In this document: positions 19,766 through 33,300 of the stretch, piece after piece
Layout of the letters: each line of letters begins with the position of its first letter
Numbering within the stretch: the first letter of the stretch is position 1
Assembly: GCA_013365325.1 (NCBI GenBank)
Contig: JABVXV010000311.1
Location: 1 to 64,000 of the forward strand
DNA from: Dipetalonema caudispina
Taxonomy: Eukaryota; Nematoda; Chromadorea; Rhabditida; Onchocercidae
Direction: 5' to 3'
DNA length: 64,000 bases
Translations under genes and position numbers: made by a program
Notes under the pieces: generated by a model
Database searches by the model: none
What the model was told of the DNA's origin: nothing
The model's input: only the letters and a program-made list of their open reading frames with translations

Positions 19766-20781
19766 GTAAAATTCCAGTAATTCTGAATAAAATCTAAATT
19801 ATTTATATTGACAATATGTAATCACTCCAATAAAATCCTATGATAACATGAAATATCATGTGATAAATCCAATTTTTTTTTTTTATCTTTTTTGATCGGA
19901 AAAAAGCTATCATTATGTTATAAATTATCATGCGAAAAAAATATTTTACGAGAATTTCTAAAAAATGAATTTTTGACATTCAAATGTATCCGTACTATAG
20001 CTGTTCCATTGTAAAATTCAGTTTACTTTTATAATTATCATAAATTGTAAAAAGATTTTTTTGTTTTATATACATATACATATGATATCGATTTCAAGCT
20101 TATCTAATTAGTTCAATTTTTTTTTTCTTTTCTAAGTTTCTTTTAAGAAATTTTAAGAGAATGAATAAGAATTGGAAGCAAGGAATTTTCCTTTTTTTTT
20201 TTTTTTTTTTTAAGTTATTTTTAAATTTTGATATAAATTAGCAATGATGTTTTATTCTATCAAAAATAGACAATACGTTTGTTTTCTCATGAAAATCAAA
20301 ATTAATGCATTCATAGTAGTATGATAGAAAAGAAATTTCTAAATATTGTTTAAATGATAAAAATTTCGAAATTATCATTTTTATTAATATATTACAAATA
20401 AATTAACGTTTCAAATAAAAAATGAAAAAAAAAAAAAAAAAAGATTCTTCACAATGGAATTTTATGATACATTTTTCTATTTACTTGTAAATGAATCATC
20501 GTTAGAATTTATTTTTAATATTTTTACAAAAATTCATTAATTTTTTTTTTTTTTTTTTTTGTAAGAAAATAGATAATATCAGAAATGATACTTATAATTT
20601 TATTAATGAATTAAATGATATCAGATAGAAGAAAACATATATTTTGCTAGTTACCAGACGACAAAGAGCGGGTTATTAGGATTTGGTAAAAGAAAGTGCG
20701 GGAATGACGGGGAAGAAAAAAAAAAAAAAAAAAAACCGAACTGTACTGTGATTATTAAATGGGTAATTTTAGAATTCATTA

Positions 20782-20796
20782 GTGCATGTGTATGTG

Positions 20797-20827
<31 letters not shown>

Positions 20828-21075
20828 ATGTGTGTGTATATGTTTTACAAATGATTATTAAATTTTTATATTTCATTTTCATAACAAATATTGTTTTTTT
20901 AAAAAAACAAAAAGATTTTTCATTTTTTTTTTTTTTTTTTCTCTATTTCATTTTCAAAAATAAAACTATCATAGCAAATTTTTTTCATCCTGTTTTTTTT
21001 ATTTTTTTATTTTTTTTTTTTCTTTCATATCTTACACAAAGAGATTAAAAGATGAAATGAAAAAGTAGAAAGAGT

Positions 21076-21101
<26 letters not shown>
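20782..21101. repeat. GT tract and GA tract
   Basis: A (GT)n run with TA interruptions lies at 20782-20842 and a (GA)n run at 21075-21101, separated by T-rich sequence. Simple repeats. Confidence 0.85.
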
Positions 21102-21106
<5 letters not shown>

Positions 21107-21200
21107 GGCAAAAAAAAAAAAAAAAAGAAAAAGACGAAAATTACTATGAAATTTGCTGTATAAATTAATACTGAAAATGGAAGGATATAAATTATTTCAG

Positions 21201-21306
21201 AAAAATTCGCCAAGATTACAAGTTCAGTTCCGTTCGTTTGGAGCACTTCCGTGGAAAGTGCACGATTGCAAACAGTAGCAATACTGGATCCAATTCATTA
21301 TTTGGT
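21201..21306 (+). other. possible isolated or 5' non-coding exon
   Basis: After ATTTCAG (ending 21200) comes about 100 bases that are visibly less AT-rich than the surrounding kilobases, ending near TTTG|GTTAAT, a possible donor. One frame is open for about 35 codons but contains no ATG. It could be a 5' untranslated exon of the LAPTM4-like gene 2.1 kb downstream, a remnant, or a conserved non-coding element. No protein family is recognised. Confidence 0.25.
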
Positions 21307-23069
21307 TAATTTTATTTTTTAATTTTTTTTTCCTTTTTTATTTTATATTATATATATATATGTATATAGTAAATGTATTTTTACACTTATACAATTATTA
21401 TTAAATAGAAGAAAATACTAAATTGAAATCATTCATACAAAATTTATATATAACAATTTACAAAGCATCAATCAATAGTGTTTTCTTCAAAAATTTCCTT
21501 TTTCTTTTTTTTATTTCTTTCTTTCGTATATTTTATTGGAAAAGAAAAGAAAAGAAAACAGCAAACTTTTTCTTTTCCTTTTTTTTTTTTTTTTTTTTGC
21601 CTCACATTATTTATATAACTAAGTTATTTGAAATTTGATAAATTTGTCGCTAAAATTTGTTAAATTTTAAAAAAGCTAAACATTTTTTTTCTTTTTCCTA
21701 TCTTTCCTGCATCAAATGCTTTCCTATCAAAAACCATAATTCATTTATTTATGCATCAAATATTAACCTGGAAAAACTTTTGACACTCATGTTTTGAAAT
21801 TAATCACAACTTTATCAGTAGTTATGATTTCACTCCGAAATAGGTCAATTTATCCTCTTTCTTATATCTTAGCAAAGATTTTAGTAGTGATTAAAACATT
21901 GATTCCTTTCTTTCTTTCTCTTTTTTTTTTTTTAATTGGATCATCTATAAGAAAAAGAATTTCGTTCAAATGATATTTCCAATTCATTTGCTATTGCCAG
22001 TTAAGATAAAGGACTCTGATAATAGTTCGGTCATCACATATCCCAATATTTATAATTCATACCGTCAATTTGCTAAATTTGATCCATTGAATGAAACTTT
22101 TCTTATTAAATTTTTTATTTAAATAAAATTACTCCATCTTCTTTGTGTAAAAAAAAAAAAATAATTAACATATTTGCGAGAAAATCTTTCGTTTCGGCTC
22201 TTTACAATTATTTGGATTAATTCAATTCTTCTAGAGAAAATGCATAATTAAAAAAGAATGCCAAATTCATTGAAATAAGTCAAATTTTAGAAAATTAATA
22301 AATTTCACACTTTCTGTCTTAAATCTTTCATTGTTAAAGCAACAACTTTTAAAATATAAAAGCCATCGGAAGGTATGCGAGCGATATGAATTTCAACTTA
22401 AATTCAAATTTTTTTTAATTTAGGAAAATTATTAATGCATTCGATTTGATTATCTTATGTAATCTAATAGTTTTGATGCAGTAATTCGATCAGTAGCAAA
22501 GAACAATATATGATAAGTGTAACAGCATGCATACTATTGAAATTCAATAAAAATTTCAATGTTAATCATATTTATGTAAATTTGAATTAAAATATGCAAA
22601 TCATTACCGATCATATCTTACAGAAAATTATTTGACATTTCGCGTAAATTTGGTGATCATAGTCATATCTTATTGTAGTCTAAGATTTTGACAATCAGTT
22701 GGTTAATTTCATATTTTCTCTCGTAAATGCTACTGTAAAAGTAATGTTAACAATTACATTTTAACTTTTTTTTCTTACATTATTTATGGTTAGTTTATGT
22801 TTGATCCTAATAAATTTTTTTCTTAATTTAATTTTAATTTGCATCATTTTATTCTATTTGGTAATGGTGACATTGTTATTTGTTGCGTAAAAATATGATT
22901 GCATTATTTTAGATTAACGATTTCAATAAGCTATTAGTGTTGATCAATTTTCTGAAGATTTTTTTGTTTTTTTTTTTTTCTTCACAATGAATTTTTTTTC
23001 TCTTTTCAAATATATGCAATTCTAAAACACTTTCCTTCACTTACCGTCCCCAAATTAATCTTTTGACAA

Positions 23070-23213
23070 TAATTAATAATAATAGCGATAATGATAATGA
23101 TGATGATAATAATAATAATAGTAATAATAATAATGACAATATTGATAATAATGATAATAATAATAATAATAAATGGTAATAATAATAATAATAAATAATA
23201 ATAGTGATAAACT
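23070..23213. repeat. AAT-rich imperfect trinucleotide tract
   Basis: Degenerate AAT/GAT repeats (ATAATGATAATAATAAT style), about 140 bases. Low-complexity Tyr/His-rich peptides on the minus strand come from this repeat. Confidence 0.85.
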
Positions 23214-23416
23214 TAAATTAATCTTTAATATCCCAAATGAGTCTTCAAATATTATTAAAAATAATAATACTAATAATAATGACAATAATAAAATCTCAAC
23301 TTAACCTTCTTTTATTATCCACAAATTAATCTTCCAGCAATAGCTAAAAATATAATAATCATAATAATAAATCATAGGGAGAATTAGCTGCTAATTACCT
23401 GTACGAATCACATTTC

Positions 23417-23418
23417 AG
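23417..23418 (+). promoter_or_regulatory. 3' splice acceptor before the LAPTM4-like start
   Basis: CATTTCAG ends nine bases before the ATG at 23428. It is a likely spliced-leader site, or the acceptor of an intron from a non-coding exon further upstream. Confidence 0.55.
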
Positions 23419-23427
23419 ATATTAAAC

Positions 23428-24115
23428 ATGGAGGGAAATTATGGTTTACCATCATCAGCAGATCGAAGAGCTAGTGAAGATGGTTGTTCAAGTTGTAACA
23501 ATTCAAATCGAAGTGTAGAACGATATTCTGCTATCAAAAAAAAGGTATTTTTCAAAAAAAAAAAGAGAAAAGAATGAAAAAACGTCAACATAATAACTGA
23601 AATTTCTTGAATTATAAACATTAAAAAAATGAAATGCTAAAAATTTACTGAAAGCATTCAAATGAAAATAAAACTTTAACTGATGGCTATAAAAATCACT
23701 TACAGTTCTTCTCATTCATAAACACTACCCTGTTTTTATATCCAATGAAATAAATTAACAATAAGTTTCATTTATACCAATGAAATTTATAAAAATAAAA
23801 ATTTCTTATGTAAACAATTGTTGCAAATTTTTCAATAGTAAAAAATAAAATTATCACCAGAAATTTCTTTATTGATCATAACTTAAAAATTTCCGAAAGC
23901 AAATGAAAATGAAATGAATCGATAGCCTGAAACTACCTAAATGAAAGTTACCCTAATCTTTCATCTTTCATTTTACCAACAAAAACGAATTCAAAATATT
24001 AGCAATAAAACAAGCATTCTTTTACACTGCCAGTTATATCATGCTAGCAATTTAACAATGAAGAAAAGAAGTAAAGTTGAAAATTTGATCGCTTACAAAA
24101 ATATCAATATTTTGT

Positions 24116-24179
<64 letters not shown>

Positions 24180-26693
24180 AAACTAAATAGAAAAATTAAA
24201 AACTTTTTCCTCAATTTTAGCAAAGAAATAATTAATTATTTAAAAAATTTTTCTTTTTTTAATTTTGATCTATTTTTTTTTTCTTTTTTTGCAGAAAATT
24301 TATGGAATACTTACATTATGTGTGATGAATATTACACTATGCTCTTCACTTCTGATTATTTACAACAATAATCAATCACTACTGGTTGTTGCATTGATAA
24401 ATTTAGTTTTTACAATCTTGGCTGCTATTGCTTTTGCTGTTCATATACCACAACTTGTTATCGTTTGTGTTATTTATAAAGTTAGTCCAATTCATTCATC
24501 TATTTATTATTCAATTTATTTCCAATAATTTCATGATTACATATTCTCGTAGATTTATGAAATTTCAATCATTCTTTTATCGTAAAAATTTTTTCCTTCT
24601 TTCTTAAACCATTAAAATTATTGATAAAATCTAAATATAATTAATAATTGATTTCGTAAATGATTGAATGATTAACATAATGAAATAATTATCATTTTAT
24701 TCATTCTTCAAAGCAAATGACATAAATTAGATGAAATTATGTTGTATCAATTAGTAATTATGATAATAATTTATACTGTTTTTTAAAGCATTTTCTTTAC
24801 TTCTTCTTTTTTGTTTGTTTTTTTTTTTTTTTTAAACTTAAAAGAAACTATAATTTGAAACGATTCAAAAATTTAGTCAAAAATAAGTTAAATTTGATTT
24901 ATTTACTAAAAAGTTTAACTTTTCGATCGCTTTTCTTCATTTTAAATATACAAATTTAATATTGCAAAAAAAAAAAAGACGAATGATACTAAGGAAAAAA
25001 AAAATTATAAAATATCAGTTTGACTTTTTTTTTTTGCTATAGATTTTATGTGCAACATATTTATCATTTCTGATATGCAAATTGATCGATGCTTTGGTAA
25101 TGGAACAATGCTATGTTACATCGGAAAATATATGGCTTATTCTTGCACTCATATGTACAACGATCGAAATTAGGTAAATTATTTCATCAAAAAATTAAAA
25201 TTAAAAAAAAATTTACAAATATTTTCAATTTCGATTAAAAAAAACTATCCAGTAATTAATCTTATTCTTAATTAACAGGTAAATCAATCAAAAATTTCCT
25301 TCCATATATTTCATTTGAAGTTACACCAAATAACCTGATAGAATGGAAGTTTTTCAATGAATTTCAAAAATTAAATTGGATTTTCTGATATGCAAAAAAA
25401 AAAAAAGAGATACTTTCGCATCATTTCAAACTAACAAAACTCCAAAACACTATCCCTAACTTTTCCAATTTATTATACATTTTCTATTCATTTTAAAATC
25501 AATTTAACCATAATTATACATCGATATATATATATAATCAAAGAATAAATGATAAGATAAGAAAACGTTTATTTTGTTTCAGCTTATTCAGGTTATTGAT
25601 GAATTTAAAAGTTGAAGTGGAAGATGAAGAAGAAGAAGAAGAACGAATACAATCACCACCAAAATATTCCACTTGTGCCTTAACATTATCTCCAACCAAT
25701 TCACAATTACCTACATATAATGAAGCACTCAAAATGATTGAAGAACAAAAAGATGGTTAGTATTCCTCAATTTTAAAACTTGGAATTACCTATAAAGTTA
25801 TCAATTATAGCTAATTAATTCAAAAAGCCTAATGAAATCGTTGCGTTAAAGCCTAGATGTAATCTCATTTAATCGATAACTTAAATGATTTTATGTTAAT
25901 TGGAAGAACTAGAAGATACTGTAGTTAATTAATCGAAGCTTAGGAATTATTTAAGGTAAAAAAAAAAAAAAAAAAAAAAGAAAAAAGGTTGCAAATAAGG
26001 TTATATGGGATAAATTTAAAGGATAGCATTAAATTCAAATAATACATCAATGAAAAAGGATAGTTTTGTGTAACTCTCTGATAATGAAACCAATAATTTC
26101 TTCTATCTTTTTCTTCTTCTTCAAAAAAAAATTATTAAAACTTTTCTGAACATCTTATTATGAATGCAAAAATGAAACAACGGTAGAAAAGTGTATTTTA
26201 TCATACATGATAAGGCAACAAATATTATGAAAGAGAGAGAAAAAAAAGTGAATTTTGAAATTTGCTATTAAAAAGATTTTGTTAAAATTCAATTTTTATT
26301 CTTTTTTTCTTTTCTTTTTTTTCTGGGCATCATGATATGGCGTAAGATTGGAAGATGTCTGTTAAAGAATATGCTAAAATGCAGTGGAAAATTTAATTAA
26401 TATCAAATTTAGATTTTACCAACAGAAAGAAAAAGATCGTTTTTTTCTTTCGCGAAATTAATATGAGAAATGTGTATGAATGAAATTTCATCGTAAGCAT
26501 GAATAGGAAACGATCGACATGAAAATATTGCTATCGGAAATTAAAAAAATTTCATTTCTGGAAATTTTTTTTTAAGTGTTAAATTTTAGGAATGCAAAGA
26601 CGAAATTCGGAAACTCAAACTTTGCCACCAATTTATACGATACAAACTACTGGGACGACAAGGTCACCATTTAAAAATAACTTGCTTATTTGA
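23428..26693 (+). CDS. LAPTM4-like four-helix endolysosomal membrane protein with PY motifs
   Basis: Five exons join in frame to 236 aa: 23428-23544, 24295-24480, 25043-25173, 25583-25755, 26590-26693. Residues 1-42 form a Ser-rich, basic cytosolic N-terminus. Four hydrophobic helices lie near 43-62, 68-88, 93-116 and 131-151. An acidic run (about 156-165) opens a cytosolic tail with three PY motifs: PPKY 170-173, LPTY 187-190 and PPIY 215-218. The order PPxY, LPTY followed by a Lys-Met helix, then PPxY, the topology and the length match LAPTM4 proteins (233 aa in human LAPTM4A), whose PY motifs bind Nedd4-type ubiquitin ligases for sorting to late endosomes and lysosomes. One oddity is that the first lumenal loop is only about five residues, much shorter than in mammalian LAPTM4. 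No link to its neighbours is evident. Membership of the family is likely; the cargo is unknown. Confidence 0.75.
24117..24177. repeat. 61-base poly(A) run inside an intron
   Basis: An uninterrupted A run in intron 1 of the LAPTM4-like gene. Its length may be inaccurate because such runs are hard to sequence. It does not look like a processed retrocopy, since no gene-like sequence or flanking duplication precedes it. Confidence 0.85.
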
Positions 26694-27318
26694 GGAGTTT
26701 CTTTATTTATTTAAATGTATCATATTTGTAAAAAAATAACTGCTGTAAAATGGGATTATTTTAAACATGTATGCGTTTCTTCACTTTTTTTTTTTATAAA
26801 ATCTGTTATTTTAATAGTAATGTCAATTTACCCATTGTTTTAATAATATGACAAATGATCATCCTTTAATTTTGCGATTGCTGTATCCTTTATACGGGTA
26901 TTATATTGATATTTAATATCATCTGTCGTCTATTATTAATTTCAGTTAATATTAGAACCAGTGGATACAAATGATAGCAGATACTTTTGACAATTTCATA
27001 TCGTTCATAATGAACAGTGCTTTTGACCTTTTCGTTACGATGGTCAACATTTATACATTTACAAGTTAAATTCAACAAGGATAAGATATAACATAGTGTC
27101 ACCTGAATTAATTAACAATAACAATGTGGTATTCGAAAGGCAAATCACCATTTCGATCTGAACATCCAGGATAACCTATTTTTATTTAAATTTCTGCCAA
27201 CAAACACTTATTTCAATGTTTTCTGGAATATTTTTCCTTATGCTGTTGCTATCCCGCCACTGCAATTTTCTTCAGCGTACCACCAGTTTTCATCAAAATA
27301 GCATTCATGTCCAATGCT
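26694..27318. other. convergent intergenic region
   Basis: It holds the 3' UTRs of the LAPTM4-like gene (+) and the polymerase gamma gene (-). No canonical AATAAA was seen for the plus-strand gene. The part nearest the polymerase gene may include its true last exon (see the note on its C-terminus). Confidence 0.5.
27181..27186 (-). terminator. possible poly(A) signal of polymerase gamma
   Basis: AATAAA on the minus strand, 140-200 bases after the candidate stop codons. Position is reasonable, but the motif is common in AT-rich sequence. Confidence 0.35.
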
Positions 27319-27383
27319 TCACCTTAACAGAACTTCATTCAAGCTACGAATACCGGTATAAACTTCATTCCTCAATTTTTACT

Positions 27384-30300
27384 TTACAAATGAATTCCAT
27401 TCAAACTGTGAAAATAGAACCAGAACCAACCTGGTGGAATGCATTCACCGCTTGGCGTCGTGCACACTAAATTGACCTCTTTTCGAAGTACACGGTCGAT
27501 GTCAACTTGGCTGAAGAATGCAACCGACTGAAAGTTATGAAACAAGTGATCAAATTTAATTCGATTTTTTCACAAATAGAACAGTTTTATTGTAAATTAA
27601 CATAGTTTAACCATAAGAATTGGAAAAACACGGCGTCAAACAGCCGGCAATAAAAACTTCTGACTGGTGATATTTGCTGTTCTTGACATAGAACTATGCG
27701 ATCATTGGGAAATAATTCTTCTGATCTAGTCATTCATTAGAAAGAAATATTACTAATGAATGATCGAAGATCAGAAGAATATATATTCTAAAAGTGTTAT
27801 CAACAAACCATTGGTAGCTCCTTGATGCCTAATTTTTGAGAAATCATAGCACGCACATACATATTACTTAATGATAATGCCAGTGCACACCGATAACGGT
27901 CTTCTGCCGGTACAATATATCTAATCTGAAAATAAAATTCCTTTACTCGAATACCAACCAAAGAGAAAAAATACTAAGAAACAATAAGTAAGAAGGTCGA
28001 AACATCTTACTAGAACAACTACCGAGATATATCAAAGTATCCCGTTATTTAGCTCAACATAAACTTTTAGAATGAAATAAATCTATACCTCATCGTGAAT
28101 TGAAAGAGCGAATCGAGCTTCAATACGATAAATTTCACAAAGCCATTTCATGCATACAATAAGTAGGTGAAGAAAATCAACAGCACTTGATTGTACCACC
28201 TAAAATCAGAATTACGTAAATGGTTTGGTTTCCCAAAAATAATACTTACGACGAAAATATACACATTATGGGATGGAAAAACTACAAAATCCATCATAAG
28301 ATCTCATAAATTGAGAACAGCCAACAATCCAAACGTCCGATCAAATCTGGGATTCCGGACGAAATTAGCCTTTGCAATTTCATAAACTAGATTTGAAATT
28401 TTCCTTGATTTCTCTTTCATCCTAAATCTTCCCTCCTTCCTTCCAAAATGCTCCATATAAAAATCAATTTTCTATATGCAATAAGCTATGTTTGTTTCGT
28501 CATTTCAAGAAAGCTTCTAACCGAATCAACAGATTACAACAATCACAAGGATACAATTCAATAATATTGCAGTGCAACAATGATATTGCAGTCATTTAGG
28601 GTCTTTCAAAGAAAGCCTTTCTATGTCAGCCTTCAAACCATTCCTTTTTAATCTTCTTAAACGGCTAAGCTGTCATTAATCATGGCGACAATAAAATCCA
28701 TCAGTTACCCAATTTATGATTGAACGTCGATATTTCTTCAAGAAATATTCGTGATCTCTGACATCTTTCGGTAACGGAGTTAAGCAATAACCAAGCTGGC
28801 AGTCCAATACCGGGGTACGCGGCTTAGGATCATTCAGTGTTAGCTCCAAATAATTGAACGTATCAGATTCACTAAAAGTTTTAATGTTTTTTTTGCTATC
28901 TTCTGGATGAATCATTTTATTTTTTTTTTTGAAAACGAATTATGTTGAATGGATTTTTTCACTTACAATCCTCCAGTATAGAGCTGATACTCATTACATC
29001 CATCGTAAATTTGTTTAATTAACCAATCTTTGCTGAAATCGACTTCATCCTGCCCTTTTTCACGCAGTTTATTCCACACATTTTCATAAAGCCAGTCTTC
29101 AAAGTGTAGCGTCAGTTTCCTTCAGAAATTTTCAATATTAATTTTGAAATTATTCAGTTCGTATCCACTCTCAAACTTAACATAAATTTTGTAAATTGGA
29201 AGAGAAAAAACTTTATCAGCGAAAGGCATTTAAGCAAACTATGGCCAAACGAATTTTATATACCCTTGTCGGATGCGATATTCCGGTAAGAAATAACTGC
29301 CATTTGCATAGATATAATACGCTTTCATACTTGAAGTGCATATGTTATCAATGTACCAACGAAAATAATCGTTGTAATTTTGATTCAATTTCAAAAAGCT
29401 GGAAAAATAAACGCGATAATTCTGGAAATGAAAAAAAAAAACCTGTTCTGTATTTTTTCAATCAAAATTTCATCGTTTTATCAATTATCTGGAATATTTC
29501 CCTAGCTAGAGATGGTTTCGCCTCCAAAATAGTACATAGTTCAGAAGTAAACATAAATGAAGCAAGAATTCTGCATGCTATTATGAATGATGCCAAAGTT
29601 GCAACTGATGCTATATCTTCATCAACGCAACACACTTCGTAATTTTACAGGATAATTTATATTTAAAATTCATATATGTTCTCATAAAATATTATTCCCA
29701 TCCAACAGATTAGTGCATGAGAAAGAAAATAAAGAGAGTGAAAATATTACTTGAATCGTTTGCCTTTGGTTGTAGCAAACAATTTGTTGCTTACGCTTAA
29801 TGCTTTTTCGGCATTCATCCCTGATTGCATGAGAAATTCAGCTGCATGTATTACACCAGAACCATAAAGCCGTGCATAATTCAGTACCTTCAATAAATAT
29901 TCTTTCCAATGGATGATATCACAAATCAAACAGCCAATCAAAGCATCTTTTACATGAAATTACATGAATACGATCCGATAATCATCCAAGTATTTTGCTT
30001 ACATCATTTCTAAATAAAGCTATAATTAAAGTTTCAATCAATAAATTTTAACCAATTTCAAAAAAAGAAAAAGAAAAAGAAAGGCACAGAAATTCTACTT
30101 TACCAACTAACGAACCTTTGCTTTATCCCTGCTGATGCCAACTTCCTTTGCAACAACACTATGCAAATCACTATTATCAGCCTTATGACCTGCCAAAAGC
30201 ATATTACTGAAAGGTGTTGCACCAGCCGTGCCTTTACCCACACAACAATCACCCAGCATTGCTGCTATCCATTGTTCTTGTGAATCAACATCTGCACCAA

Positions 30301-33300
30301 CGATATGCCAATCTTGAGGACATTCTACCATTGATTTCAAGTTAGTGCCTATCATTTGATCATCCTGTAGAATACTGGATAAAAAGTTTGAAGAATGAAA
30401 TATAATTTGAAAATTAAACGCAAAAAATTTCAGACCAAATCCATGGAAAATATAATTTCACATTTATGAAACTTCGATAATAATTTATTCTAAGACACTA
30501 ACTGATTTGGCCGTACAGGTCAGAAGCTATTCGAATAAAACCAATGGAAAAACTATTATAAAACGTAACATGAATACCTTTGGATTGATAGCTGTTAACC
30601 ACAGTTTATGAACAGCTCGTCTTGTTACCGTACCAGCTGGAATGATCGATGGCGCAATAGCTCCCTCATCGCCATTTTCATCTAACCAAACCGTTACCTG
30701 CTCTTGAAATCGATCCCTACATGAAGGTTTTATCAATTGCCTTACTATATTTCATTTCGAAAATTTTGGAAATGCGAGACAAATTAAGAAAAAAAGAGTT
30801 AGCAAAAAATGAAATGGGAAAAAGGATTGCTCGAAAAGTTATGAAGGATGCCTTTAATGGTAACATAACTTCCCGAAAGAATCTTGCCGACTAATCCAAC
30901 TGATTGTCAATCTACTAATGATCGAATAAAAACAATATAATTTGAACATAACACTAGTTACAAGGAAAAAATCAAATGATCGTCGGATTAGAAAATCAAA
31001 TTCAAATGTACTTAATTAAAACAAAAGAACCTATAATTGTTCCAAAATCGTGTGGTATTTCTTGCTCGACATAAATCTGAGAACTCTTTCTTGTAACGCA
31101 TCGGCCATAAAACACCTTCCTCAATTTCCAGGTGGAAAGCTTTTGAAATTGGATCACCGACATTATCATGTTCACCATTCTAAAATACCAAAATTATAGT
31201 TCCACTCTTGAAATAGCACTACAAAAATTACTTGACCAGTTATGGTCTACTTTCTACCCTTGCATACTCTGTTTAATACTCAATCCTTATCAGATAGTTA
31301 CAGAAATGATAGCAAGCAAAGTAGTCGTATGCACAAAAGAAAAAAAAGCCATATAAACAAATAGTGTGATGTTGAAGGAAATGTGAAATAAGTTTGAGCA
31401 ATTCAGTCTAAACTGTTTCTTTTCAAGTGATATATTATGATATTTTCAACCTTGAATATAAACCTTGCTAAAATGAAAATTAACAAAAAATTTTTCTTTT
31501 TTACTTCCTGGTATTTCTTTACAAAGTATTATACAAGAAATTTTCTAACGAGAAATCTAAAACTTACAGGATGTGGCAATTTGTGAAAATTAAAGATGCT
31601 AATTGATGAATGCGAATGTGTCAGCACAACATCTCCAATACCTTCAGCTTTATTTTGTTGTATTACTCTAAGAATTGCCCTAAAAGAATGTAATTCAGAT
31701 GAAAAATATTTGATCCAATATAATAATTGATTGAAATGACGTTGTAATACAATGAATCATTAAAAATAAATTTACTTCACAGGAATTGTGGCTTTTACAC
31801 CTCGTCTTAACACAACTTCTTCCATTTCTGGCACTTCCGATAAGGCAATACGAGAATCTAGAAAAAAGAGGAAAAACATAGTAAGAAAACTGAAATAAAG
31901 TTCAGGGGATTTTAACACTCACACAAGTATACATAGATAGTACATAGAAGAAAAAAGTACCTTTTGGGACCAAAAATCCCCAACCCTTATCAGTCTTGTA
32001 GTGTAGTGGATATGGTCCCCAACAAAGTCCGAATAACCGTGGTACAACACGACTTTTCAATTTCACATCTGCCTGGGATAATTCTTCAAGTGGCACATAA
32101 ACAAGGCTCCTAGTACGCAGCAAAGATTCATACCATCTAAAACAAAATTACTATCAAATTAGATATATCACGCAGTGTTAGTTGATTTCAACATTTTAAA
32201 CTGATATTGTGCAATATTTGAACTAACTAAAACAAATACCAGAATTGATCGTAATACAGTAAAACTAATGCTTACACAGGAAATTTCTCTTCTTTGCGAC
32301 TGCTCCAATCCACTGACCACATCCATGGGTCATATTTGTATCTAAAACGAAAAACAAATTATTAGGAGTACCACCAAGACTTTACTCCACTCTACTCCCA
32401 ATCCAGCACAAGCTTTCAATATTTCCTAAAATCTGCCTGAGACTATAAAACTATAAATATTTTACGATTGAATCGGCTTTTCCAATTTTTCTACCAGTTC
32501 TCTGGCCGCATATACCACCCCAATTGCAGCGATTTTGTTTTCATTATTCGCGCGAGTTTCATTGTTCTCGAAAAATTTCCGCCAATTCTTCGTAACAGGT
32601 AAGTAAACATTACCGATTTCAAGCATACCTTGCCATGTTGCCGGATGCGGAAATCTGAAACATATCACTAATGAAACTAAGAAATGCTTTTAAAAAAAAG
32701 TATGGTACTAGAAAAACGAAATAACAAAAAAATTTTGAACTTGGGACCTTTTCGTAAATTCAGGATATAAAACTTGGTACAGTTCAAAACAAGCCACAAC
32801 ATCATAAGCACAATATGTCGTAAGATCCTAAAAAATTGAAGACTACGATTAAAATCACTCGACACTGCATCATCTCCCTAACAAATTCAATCATACAAGG
32901 AATACATCCAGTTGAATACTACTAGCAATCTTAACCAATCACTGAATTCAAGGATTTTCCTGGTCTACTAACACATGATCCATTCAACATGTCTAAAAGA
33001 TGACCGAATAATTTTGGTAATCCAGATTATTTCTGTTTAGTATTAATAGATTTAACCTGAAATGACCGACGTATTTCGTCGATAGGTTCTTTCACGAAAA
33101 ATGTTTGGAGTGATTTGTTCAATGATTTCAACGAAGTACCACCACATAGTTTTTCATGCAGTGCACTTAATGAGTTTTTACAAACAAGCGATCGCCAATA
33201 ATCAACCCAACCAATTGGCTAAATGTAAATTTCCAAATAATACATCAGGTTTTAAAATGTTATCATCGGTATTGGCAAAGTATCAAATTTCCAACAATAT

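Noticed and set aside
24117..24177. Poly(A) run considered as the tail of a retrocopy
   Set aside because: No reverse-transcribed gene sequence or target-site duplication next to it.
29196..29642. 148-codon plus-strand open frame in a polymerase gamma intron
   Set aside because: It overlaps the intron between 29119 and 29751, has no recognised family, and its composition resembles the neighbouring introns. It is the longest unexplained frame, so it is recorded, but nothing supports it as a gene.
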